A DNA stretch of 64,000 bases, taken from the NCBI GenBank assembly GCA_021234155.1, contig JAJEKV010000014.1:9257563-9321562 (forward strand), given 5' to 3'. Made by a program: the position numbers and the translations under genes. The notes beneath the pieces are model-generated. The model was not told the DNA's origin and did not search any database. It worked only from the letters and a program-made list of their open reading frames with translations. This stretch comes from Isoetes taiwanensis (taxonomy: Eukaryota; Streptophyta; Lycopodiopsida; Isoetales; Isoetaceae). Each line of letters begins with the position of its first letter. Positions within the stretch are counted from its first letter, which is position 1. Below, in pieces: positions 12,120 to 21,789 of this stretch.

Positions 12120-13066
12120 CTACAGTTTTTCACTAATTTTTCTCCATGCTTCTGACATGCCCATAAAAGCATCAACAAGTCTTGCTCTATATGCAACCAG
12201 CCTTTCTTTATCTGCTTTATTATCTTCACGACGTGCCTCTTGCAATTCAATCAGCTTTGCTTGCAACTGAATCATCTTCTCATTGCTTTCCAATTTTTGT
12301 TTTTTCAGAGTATACTTTCTATCCTCAACTTCTAAAATTACCTTTGCCATTCCATCAAACGAGCTAGACTTCCTCTTGTTACCACTAGATCCTGCCTCTC
12401 TGTCACCTGCGGTTGTGTTTGTTGATGTTATCTCCACATCCCTACTATTATCTACCACAATAGGAGGCACAATAGATGGCCTCCTCCTTTGGAAAGTGTT
12501 CAAAAGATCATACACCTGATGTTCAAACATAACGGAAAGCTTGTTTTCTTTTTTTTTTTCCTTTCTTGCTCAAAGCAAAATAGGGAGGTGATCCAGTCCG
12601 TCTTTCATAATCCTTGTTGATTTTATAATCCGATAGCACGTTTTACCACTTGGTTCGACAACACTTGGTTCAGCACTTCTAACTACACCTTTGCCATTCA
12701 TATTTTTTGAAATCTTTTTCCATTTGTTGGCCGCAGTTTCAATCTGATCTCTTCCTTTAGAACTTTCAATGCTGACCATTCATTCTTCTTGGCTTCCTTG
12801 AAGATTAGAATCTCATGTAATGTCCAGTTCTTGGACCTTATATGCTTTCCTCCCTCAATGGAGGTCGAATTCAAACTAAGTTCTTCATCATTACTGGTCA
12901 TTTCTTCGATGCAATCCAATCCACCCAAGCTAATAAACAAAATGGACAAAGCTTGCTGGGTTTTTTTTAGAAGATTTTTGTTTAAAGCAAGAAGATCCAA
13001 GAAAGATGATCTGAGAGAAGCAATTCTGATGTTTTGGCCGATATCAGTGCATTTAAATTCACTCAT
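12120..13066 (-). pseudogene. Trihelix (SANT-type) transcription-factor gene, frameshifted
   Basis: Trihelix proteins are plant DNA-binding regulators that bind GT-type promoter elements in the nucleus. The reading starts at ATG 13066 and runs to a stop at 12120, with no intron needed. The first helix reads NWTLHEILIFKEAKKNEW (about 12840-12785) with the expected tryptophans. The second is GRDQIETAANKWKKISKN (about 12757-12705). The third is DYKINKDYERRTG near 12625-12590, followed by the family-typical stretch leading to VMFEHQVYDLL at about 12530-12500. A C-terminal coiled coil (KKQKLESNEKMIQLQAKL, about 12300-12245) ends in EAWRKISEKL. At least two frameshifts, near 12770 and 12670, break it as written. 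The layout is closest to the ASR3/SH4-like trihelix class. Neighbours are transposons and repeat arrays, so it may be a captured or stranded gene. Confidence 0.75.
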
Positions 13067-14770
13067 GCTTTTCTCAACCTATATCAGAGTTGATTCTCGT
13101 CCAATTCTGATGTTTTAAATTCTGGTGCACTTATCTTGTGTTCTAGAACAGGATAAAGTTAGAAAGGCTTAAAATAGTGAGTGTGAACTGGGCAAATGAT
13201 ACTTAAGTGCATTTAAATTCACTCAGTGCACTTAAATTAAGTCCAAGAAAGATGTTATGAGAGAAGCAACTGTCAATTCTGATGAGAGAAGCAATTCAGT
13301 GCACCAGAATTTACTGATGTTGTAAAATACAAAATAAATGCACTGATCCAAGAAAGATTCTATGAGAGAAGCAATGAGCGTACGAAGATACAAAGAATAA
13401 AAATTCACAAAGGAAAAAAACTTGTAAACACAAAAAAGAATGAAATTTTGCTACAGAGGGATTGCAAGAAGCCAAAAGAAAATGTAAGAAAAATTCTATC
13501 CCTAGAGACTATACACGAATCTGGAGCTGCTGGTGACCTCCAAGATGCTGGCCGAAGACCTCCGACTGCAAGCTGCTAGCGACCTCCGACTTGCACTCTA
13601 AGAAATTTAACAGCCCTAACCGTGCTTCGACGGTAGGACTAAACTTTGGACACCAATGGTTAAAGCTTTTAACAGATTGTTAAATTTTAATCTAACAAAA
13701 TCATATGCGAATGGGGGTTAAATTTTAACATAATCTATGGGGTTAAAAAATTAACCCCCAATTTTTAACTGAACTGGTGTGAATCCAAGTATCTTAAAAT
13801 TTAACATTTAAGCTAATATAACGGTTGGTGTATAAAGACCCTAATACTTTTGGGAATTTTTGCTATGACAATTAGTTTTCAAAGCAAAGCAAATACGATT
13901 GCATGGAAATCAAATAAACATATACAAGAAATTTATCGCAACGGCCAAGGCCGCCGCGAACATTTCTCTTCACCAGAAGTAATCTAAGAATATTTCATAT
14001 CATAGTAACAATTTATCAACATGACTCTCCGGGCCATCAATTATCCGCGACTTTGCTCCGTATTGTATCATACTCACAAACAAGGATATATAACTCTCAG
14101 AACTATCCTCAAAGTTTCTACCATGAAAAAGAGTAGTGTTGAAAATAGTTTCCCTCCAAAGGAGAATACGGGAAGGCAAGTCTCATGAAGAGCATTAGAA
14201 CGACTAATGCAAATGACAATTTCATCCCATAATGATAAAGAAGAACATGGACCCAAGTAGCCCAGAACAAAGATCTCGCTCATGTATAATTCTAATAGCT
14301 AAGGATAAAACTAATGCATCGTCATTGAAATCCAAATTTCCCTTTTAAATGGTCTTATAATGCACTTTGGGATGCTCAAGCATCAATTCTGCTAAAACTT
14401 GAGCCTGGGCCAAGTATGTGTCACAGAGTCCATTTTGGGAGGCAATACAAAATAATGAGTAGCTTTTATGCTGTTTAAAGGTGAAAACAAATCTCTAATA
14501 AACTTAATAGGATGGGACCATAACAATGGCTAAGTGTCTAAAAAATATATGCTCATCTGCATATTCTACCTTGCATAATAAAACAAGTCTCTAATAAACT
14601 TGAATGCAAGTATGCTTTTCAAGCCTAGCAAATATGTAATGAAGAAAATTTGCGATTTTCTAGCCAATAGAACTCACTTGGGCACCATTGGCACTACTTA
14701 TTACCCTGGATTCTTATATTCGGCATTTTGTTTTATGGTAATGTATTGGCAAAATGCTATGACACTAAAC
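13067..14770. other. Upstream region of the trihelix gene; no other gene seen
   Basis: Two reduced copies of the gene's own 5' coding DNA appear here (about 13240-13275 and 13345-13376), each with the phrase CAAGAAAGAT followed by GAGAGAAGCAA. That shows a small local duplication of the gene start. Beyond 13500 the DNA is AT-rich with short inverted repeats of GTTAAATTTTAA around 13680-13800. I see no RNA gene or further protein up to the LINE tail at 14771. Confidence 0.5.
13739..13758. repeat. Perfect 8-bp inverted repeat (hairpin)
   Basis: GGGGTTAA and TTAACCCC are separated by AAAA. It lies among other GTTAAA/TTTAAC inverted phrases about 680 bp upstream of the trihelix start. It could be a terminal-repeat remnant of a small DNA transposon; that is inference. 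Confidence 0.6.
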
Positions 14771-16020
14771 CACATTTTTTTATTATGACTAAAGCCAAAA
14801 GTTTATTAAGTGAGAAAAAATACAAAATTTACATGTCTCATCTCTAACTGTGCTAATAATGCAGATGCCACAAAGAGCACGCAGCCCAAGCACAATGTGC
14901 TTACCTGCATTAGGAGACTAATGATAAGAATCAATTCAAGATATCAATCCTTTCGTGATGCTTCCACCGCCCCGAAGTCAATCTGAAGAACACTCGTAGG
15001 TCGCCAATTATCTTTTTCTCGCCAATCGTATTGGCCACTTCATGTGCGTATGAATAAAATGCCCCTCAAAGATGTGAGACCGCGACGCCCTATATCGCAC
15101 CATAGGAGCCAACCGAAACCAAGATGAAATGCCCTTTGTTTAGCCGGAGGTCGTGGCGCTGATAGGACGCCAAAAGATGCATCTAAGAGTCCAATGTACC
15201 TGCTAAACAAACCTTGTGGTGCCAAAGATCATCGCCGGTTGAACCTCGTGACAATCAAGAGACAATGCTCAAGAGTCTCAACGTCCGAGAGGCGTGAGCG
15301 GCATACCGCAGATATGCAGGATCATAGCCATGTCGTAAAAGGCATTAACCCTGTGCACTGCGGATAACCTGCCACCACAAGCATTGCAGTAGACTTTAGG
15401 GTGGAGCAAACCTATCCCAAAGCCATCGCCATGTACCACACAAAGTGGGCTGCGGAACATGTAGGTGCCAACATCCCGCAACCGGAGGGGTTGTGGTGCT
15501 AAAAGAAGGCGCATATACCGGGACCCCATTAAAATTGCTTGCCTTGTGAATATTTTCATGATAGTCCCACTCCACACCCTTTCTCAGCAACACCAACTTG
15601 CATTCATGAGAGGCAAATTTTTCAAGCGACCTTCTCCCATATAGGGATATACATCCCAACGCAGAGAGCAGAACTTTGCCTCGACATTCGAGCCAAGACA
15701 AGAGGCTTACCCTCCTCATACCATGCTTGAATAGAGACAACACCGCAAGAACCCATCGCCTCTCGTAAGGGGATGAACTGAGGCTGCCAATGGAGGTAGC
15801 CGAGGGGTTCGAGGGCAAGCAGCCCACCACCATGGAGTCTCCAATAGGTTTGATAGAGGGCATGGGCCGAAGATGTCCGACCGCCTCTCCCATACTGCCA
15901 ACAAGCCACGAAAATGGAGAAGTGCTTGGAAAAGGCTGGGCAGAGTCTGAAATAAAGCCTGTTGTAGGACTGGTTTGGATGTTTCTTGCCTAGAGGGATA
16001 CAAAGGGCTAAGCAGCTTGT
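14771..16020 (-). mobile_element. LINE 3' fragment, same family as the one at 5.6-8.1 kb
   Basis: Read on the minus strand, this starts near 16020 in the zf-RVT part of a LINE ORF2 and ends at a run of A (T on the plus strand, 14771-14777), preceded by an AATAAA signal near 14808. Coding scraps include LRKGVEWDYHENIHKASNFN (about 15560-15500), HPKVYCNACGG (near 15400) and KQRAFHLGFGWLL (near 15135). The last two line up with HPKVVALWW and KQRKRAFHLACG of the plus-strand copy. All frames are broken. It is severely 5'-truncated, with no reverse-transcriptase core. Confidence 0.8.
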
Positions 16021-16029
16021 CTAAGAAGG

Positions 16030-17070
16030 CGGAACTGTGAGAGCCATCCCCTACCCATTCACATTATGACTTCCAAATTATTACTGACATCACTTTGGTA
16101 TTCTTGCTTGCTTAATCTACCTATATTGACATAGAAAATTTTTAATCTCAATATGTAGCAAATTAATCAGATGTGGTCAACGGTAGCAGGTTCGGCTATC
16201 GATAAAACAAAGAACATTAACACATGGAACTGGAAACCGAATACATCATAATAAGGAAATAAAGCTTCCATAAGACATGTATCTGCAGCTTGCATAGTTA
16301 AATTGCATCAAAGCAAAATAAGAACGAGCAAATGCAAATGTAACGCATTCATAGAAACAGAAGTATTTATAAAACATTCCCTATTTCTAGCTTAATAGGC
16401 ATGTGCAAATCGCTAACTCTGAATATTTACATTTGGGAAAAAAATCCTTAAATTTTATGTAGCAAGATGAAATAGCTTTATCTTGCAAAATGCAGCCAAC
16501 TTATTTGGATAGCTATAAAACAAAGAACATGTCACGTTAGTAGCACATGGATTTGAGAATGAGTAGACAATGATAAGGGAATAAAACTTTACTATTAGGC
16601 ATGTGGGCATCCTTGGATTTTACATTACCAAACAAACCGCAGACAAAGAATTCGGCTACCTTGTAAAGAAATAGGCCATGGATTTGAGATCGAAGTAAAA
16701 AAAACCTCCTGTTTTTCATCCATAAAAAATTGCAGAGGTAACGATGCCACCAATGCGGCATTAAGTATTTTTGTTAGACCCATAAACATGCAGATTCTTC
16801 CTTCTTATCTCATCATTTATCCAGATAAGGATTTGATGCAGAGAAGTACATTTCTATCTTTGATCTCAAATATGGTATGCCTTTTAGAAGATAGAAGCCA
16901 AGCATAAAATAATGAGAGCCGCTGGTAAATCTCTCTAGCCATGTGCATCGGGGAATTGTTAACTTTGAACAATATTATTCAAAAGTATAATTTCGATTTA
17001 TGTTGCCCTTATCTTGCATAATACATCTAAAGATAGAAAGAGAATTTGGCTACCTGTAATCAAAGCCATA
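16030..17070. other. No gene seen; weak internal duplication
   Basis: Two similar stretches about 300 bp apart (around 16195-16300 and 16505-16620) share TAAAACAAAGAACAT, an ACATGGA phrase and a GGCATGTG-like phrase, so a small degenerate duplication is present. Open frames here are short and without family features. Confidence 0.45.
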
Positions 17071-17142
17071 GACTGGGCTCAAGAATGGAGCCCCATATTT
17101 TGGAAGTGTCATTTGGCAAAGGGGAAACTTGCCTTTACAACT

Positions 17143-19157
17143 GATCCCATCGATCTGAGCCCTCGGATCGAAATTCTAGAAGGGGCGAGCATGCATGTCT
17201 TGCATGCATGCATGCAAAGGTGCATGCCTTCCTCGGGTTGGGGTGATCACTATATGAGGCGCAGGTTCTTCATCAATGTCTTATCGCACTTCTTATCTCT
17301 CAACAAAGATTCCTTATTCTCTTTCTTTGAAACCATGCAGGAGGGCTTCTTCCCGCTTGGATTGACTAATTTGGCGCTTCCTTTTGCTAAGTGGTATGTC
17401 CTTCTCACTTTGCCTCTTTCTTTAGCCATAATCTTTTGACCTTCATCCTCGCATCCGCTTTTGATAAGGAAGTTCTCTATTCGTGAGGTTTTTGTCGTTA
17501 CACGGCAGCCCCATTCTAGAATCCCATCGCATCCCAGCCCCTGGACGAAATTTAGAAGGGCTTAGCATGCATGTCTGTATGCATGCATGCGGCATGCCTT
17601 CTTCCTCGTTGGGAAATCGCTATATGAGGCGCAGGTTCTTCTGGCGAACGCCTTATCTGGCCAGCTTTCCTCTTCTCTCTCTCAAAGAATACTTTTTATT
17701 CTCTTCTTTGAAAACCCACACTCCCCCTTAATTGTTTAATGTATTTGTCGCTAAGCACGCTATGTGACCAGCCCCCTCTACTTGGAAGAGGTTTTTGTTT
17801 TATTATCATGCGGCACGCCAAGGATCAGCCCCTCCACTTTGGGAGGTTTGTTTTGTCACATTTGTTCTAGTGTTGATGATGCTGGTGTACGTGCTGGCAA
17901 CCCACAGCAGCCTTCCGACTTTATCCATTCGTGGGTTTGGGAGCCTAATTTCTACCTTTACGCGCTTGTTCAAGCCTTCAAGTGGCTGCTGGGCTTTCTA
18001 TCACAGGGTTTTTCAAAACCAAAAAGGGCAGGCTTTAACTCCCGTGATAAGCTTTCTCGGCAGGTACACAAACCAAAACATCTATTAGCATTGTATTTCA
18101 TGGGGTCCATGTTGTATAATTGACATTCCCTTTATTTTTCTTTCTCAGAGGTAGTTCGTGATGTGCTGCTACCACTCATCCACCATTGTAGAAAAATCTG
18201 CTGAGATGAATGAGAAGCTCTCTCAAAGAGTTCCCTTGACTCTTTTTTTATTTTTATACCGTGTAGGAGGGCTTCTCCCCGCTTGGTTTGGATGCTTGAT
18301 CGCCTTTTTTCCATATTGGGACATGTTCTTCCTCGATCCTTTTTGCCATCATCCTTCAAAATTTCACCTCGGGTCCCATTTTGATAAGAAAGTTCTTCTT
18401 TTTGTCGAAGCTTTTGGTTCAAGCTATGCGATCCTGGGCATCCCACCGATCCGGAAACATCGGATCTAAGTGACTTCACACATGCATCTGCATGCATTGC
18501 ATGCATCTCTTGCATGTATTGCATGCATTTTCTGTGGCTCGGGTTCATTTGGGATCACTATTCTTTTGCGTGTTCTTTATCTAATTTCATCGTATGCCTC
18601 CCCCTCAGCTTCCCTTGACTCCCATCCACCACATCCCTCATGTATATTATTGCAAATGTTGTTTCTTTAAGGCGTGGGCACGCATGACCAGCCCCTCGCT
18701 TTTCGAGGTTGTTTTTGCTATGGCACGCGGACCAGCCCCTTTGCTTTTCGAGGTTGTTGTTTCTTTATCTTTTGTGTTTTAGTTTGTTGATGTGCGTACA
18801 GCCGATGCAATTTCGCCTTCTTCTGTGCTTCGTTTCTTTGTGGAGTGCTTTGTTTTTGCAAACTTTACATTGTGTCCGCCCATTGCGAGGCTTATCACTA
18901 GGGTTTTTCCTCTAAAACCGAAAGGGCTAGGTTTTTAATCCCGGGTGATAAGCTTCCTCTCGCAGTACACCTCAACCTATTATCTCAGAGAATTTTTTGG
19001 GATCCGCATGGATATACCGATATTCCTCAGATGACATTGTGGTAGCTTGCAAATATGCAGCTACCCACTCTCAACCATTGTAGAATTCTGCTGAGATGAA
19101 TGAAAAGCCTAGCTAAGGAGGTTTTTGTTGTTTTCGTGCGAGCCCCATTCTAGAATC
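17143..19157. repeat. CATGCATG-rich tandem array, right copy
   Basis: This matches the array at 10626-12100 unit for unit and begins and ends at the same points of the unit (start near CCATCGATCTGAGCC, end near TTCTAGAATCT). CATGCATG clusters are at 17190-17225, 17565-17595 and 18480-18530. The GCACGCATGACCAGCCCC module occurs near 17755-17850 and 18680-18760. The tail with GCAGCTACCCACTCTCAACC is near 19058. It is about 500 bp longer than the left array. The shared start and end points resemble terminal direct repeats, but no polymerase genes lie between the two arrays. Confidence 0.85.
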
Positions 19158-19160
19158 TAG

Positions 19161-19313
19161 AGAAATATTGCAGGATAGAGTCACAGAGGAGCTTGGAGCC
19201 CTATATTTTGCACGGAAAATGGAAGTGTCATTTGGCAAAGGGACAACTTGCCTACAACTGATCCAGAGAAATATTGCAGGGTAGAGTTACAGAGGAGCTT
19301 GGGCCGAATCTTG
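19161..19313 (+). repeat. Flanking duplication next to the right CATGCATG array
   Basis: The phrase AGAGAAATATTGCAGG occurs at 19161 and again at 19264, each followed by TAGAGTCACAGAGGAGCTTGG or a one-base variant. Between them lies a stretch that contains GGAAGTGTCATTTGGCAAAG and ends in CAACTGATCC. That same stretch occurs just left of the array at about 17085-17142. The array therefore sits between two copies of about 60 to 75 bp of the same sequence. Confidence 0.75.
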
Positions 19314-20027
19314 GTAGCTAGAGCACCATTCTACCAGAGTTCACCTCATAAGTATATAGAATCATGAGGTAATCAAATGTAAAAATTCTGCCAATCTGCT
19401 TGGTTTCAAATGTAGAAAGAAAAATCCCACAAGAAAGAAAAAATTACAGTTGATATATATACTATGCTTATCATATATCAGGGAGCATGCATAGTGTGGA
19501 AATATTTACTCAGTAACCTCACTGAATTGGTAAAGATCGTCTATACTGCCGAATGTCCAATCTATAATGGGAAAGAGCGTATTCACATCGAAAAATTGTA
19601 TGTAAAGCAAAGGGAAACGCAAATATGTGCTTAAGTGCAGCCAAGTTTATCCCCGAGACAAACTCGGCAGAACTGCAAATTCTTCCTTCTCGCTAGCCCG
19701 GTAAGTAAGAAATAATGAACCGTAAGGTATCTTACCTATTTGTGGGCGCAAAAGTGCTCAAAACAAATCCATATCGCCGACCAAGCAGATCAACTTAGCC
19801 AATTGAGGCCATCTTTAAAACCCCTCGGCTTTAACAACTGCTTAAAGTGATATTCTGGATCAACAAGGCCAATCCTCAAGGTTTCTTGGTGCCTTCAATA
19901 ACTACGAATTCGTATGGATGATATTTAAGACGCTCCCTAATGGAATGATGCTGAAGACCTAGTGGCATAATTTCTTGTCACAGTAAATTGGCAAGCAATT
20001 TATATCTCCAAGATTTGAACATGGCAA
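19314..20027. other. No gene seen
   Basis: AT-rich sequence between the right array and the LTR of element A. I see only short open frames and no repeat structure that I can name. Confidence 0.4.
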
Positions 20028-21555
20028 TTAGACGCTCCTGCATAATATACTCTACCCAAATAATGATATTATAATTACCACTGCCACACACACATACTTG
20101 TCATCATGACAAGTACTCATGAGACGTAAAGGGTTGCACCTAGGGGCAACCTCGTAAGTTGTGCATGCTAATAAAACATATACAACTATAACCCTATGCC
20201 AAATGGCAAAACCCCTATTTGGCCAATAATGTTAACTCAAGTAACCCTAAGGGTTTCTATATAAGGGCTTCCCTTAAACCCTAAACCCTTCTCCTTTTCG
20301 CAATTAGGCTTCCTGTGAGCCATTCCCGCCAAGCCAAGATCCTAATGCGACAAGCCAGCCTCGGGATAGTTTGCCTTTGCACGTGCCAGATCTTCCAAAG
20401 AGCAGCCTTCTCGCCAGCAGGATCCGAGGCATAGACGCATTTTCCTCGAGGATCCGAGCAAGTCGCACGCCGTAAATAGTCATTCTCATAGCAAAGTCAC
20501 TTTGTGGCTCGCAAATGAGCTGGTTTAGCATGTTAGTTCAGCCTTAGAGGCCTTATAGATCCCAGATCATAAGCTCCCAACAAAAGAACCTAACTTGGAT
20601 GTTGCAGATAGATTAGATGTTATTCTACAATTCAAATTTTGATGATGAAGGTGTTCATTCTATGCTCTCCGCAGTATTGGGAAGTGTGCAAAGACCCTAA
20701 AGCCTCAGAGCACATAAAACCCTAGATAACCCTATTAATTCCCACCACGGGTCTGTGCACAAGAGCCCGGCCAAGTTGTGGGTGGAGGGGCTAGACCGAT
20801 GGAAAAAGGGGGACTTGTCCTTATCATTGATTGATCCTCCTAAGTGTGTAAAGCTTCCAATGTGATCTTAGTGGGCTAGGCTTAATGGTTTGCCAATCGG
20901 CGTGGGTAAGGCATGAGCTCGACACCTCTCGTGATGCGCCACCTTCCATGAGGTTCAAGTCAATAAGTAAGGGCAAAGTGGGCCCTCTAGCCGTGATGGG
21001 CATGCATGCCTTCCCGAGGGAGGTGACTCTCCTCCCGCCATCGGACCGGGAGATGTAACCTGTGCAGTCTCTGGCTATGCACCCGCAGGCTATGGTCCGT
21101 CCTAATACTTTTCAACCTACTCGCAAAGTGTGTACCTGGAGGGCGTGTGACTCCGAGGGACCCTCACCAACAGCCATGTTCTATGCCAGCCCAATCCATT
21201 GCCATGACTTGGTCTACATTGATTTCTGAGACCCAAGCCGCTACCGATCCCTCTGAAGCCCCGGAAAGCCCTAGGTAGAATCCCCATGTTGATGCTATTG
21301 ATGTTGTTGTACATGTGATATTATGATGTGTTCACCCTTCGAGGTGAGTTTATTGATGTATTGATGTTATGTGCTCATGTTTATTCATGCTTGTTAGGAC
21401 GTCCCGGCGAAGACGGGCAACTGACCCATCCACTTTCCTCATCGCCCGGGGCCATGGGATTGGTGTTAGGTGGATGGTGGCCCCGCTAGTTTGGGCCGGT
21501 CAGCATGAACTCCGCTGGCGATGGGGCATCGTGAGATGAAGTAGAGGACGCCACA
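20028..21555 (+). repeat. 5' LTR of element A
   Basis: About 1.53 kb. The first 270 bp match the sequence from 63737 to 64000, including ACTTGTCATCATGACAA and TTGCACCTAGG. The end CCACA at 21551-21555 is followed by one base and then the primer site. It contains a TATA box and a telomere-like motif (see the promoter entry). The start is placed by alignment with the 3' copy and could shift by about 10 bp. Confidence 0.85.
20221..20290 (+). promoter_or_regulatory. LTR promoter: CCAAT, TATA box and telo-box motif
   Basis: GGCCAAT is at 20221-20227, TATATAAG at 20258-20265, and the telomere-like CTTAAACCCTAAACCCTTC just downstream at about 20273-20290. The same trio is present in the 3' LTR (TATATAAG at 63947-63954). 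In plants, AAACCCTAA telo-boxes near a start site are known in promoters of translation-related genes. A role here is inference. Confidence 0.65.
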
Positions 21556-21556
21556 A

Positions 21557-21573
21557 TGGTATCAGGAGCATGA
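21557..21573 (+). other. Primer-binding site for initiator Met-tRNA
   Basis: TGGTATCAGGAGCATGA fits the plant retrotransposon site TGGTATCAGAGC with one inserted G. It directly follows the LTR end CCACA. Confidence 0.85.
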
Positions 21574-21789
21574 TCTTGGCAGACCAAGATCGAAAGACCG
21601 CCATTCCCTCGTTAGGACTAACAAGACTTCAGCCTTGGGAATAGCCACCCAAGCATGAACCTCTAAAATTGGAAATTTTTTTTCCAATTTAGCAGCGTTA
21701 AAGTAGAAAATGCTAAGTTAGTAAATTTTTTAGCAAAACCCTAAAAAATTATGGCTGTGTGCTGTGTGACTCATAGAGGCGCTTCCATG

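Noticed and set aside
17143-18760. Regular spacing of CATGCATG clusters as a CRISPR array
   Set aside because: Units are about 350 bp and imperfect, in a plant genome, with no cas genes.
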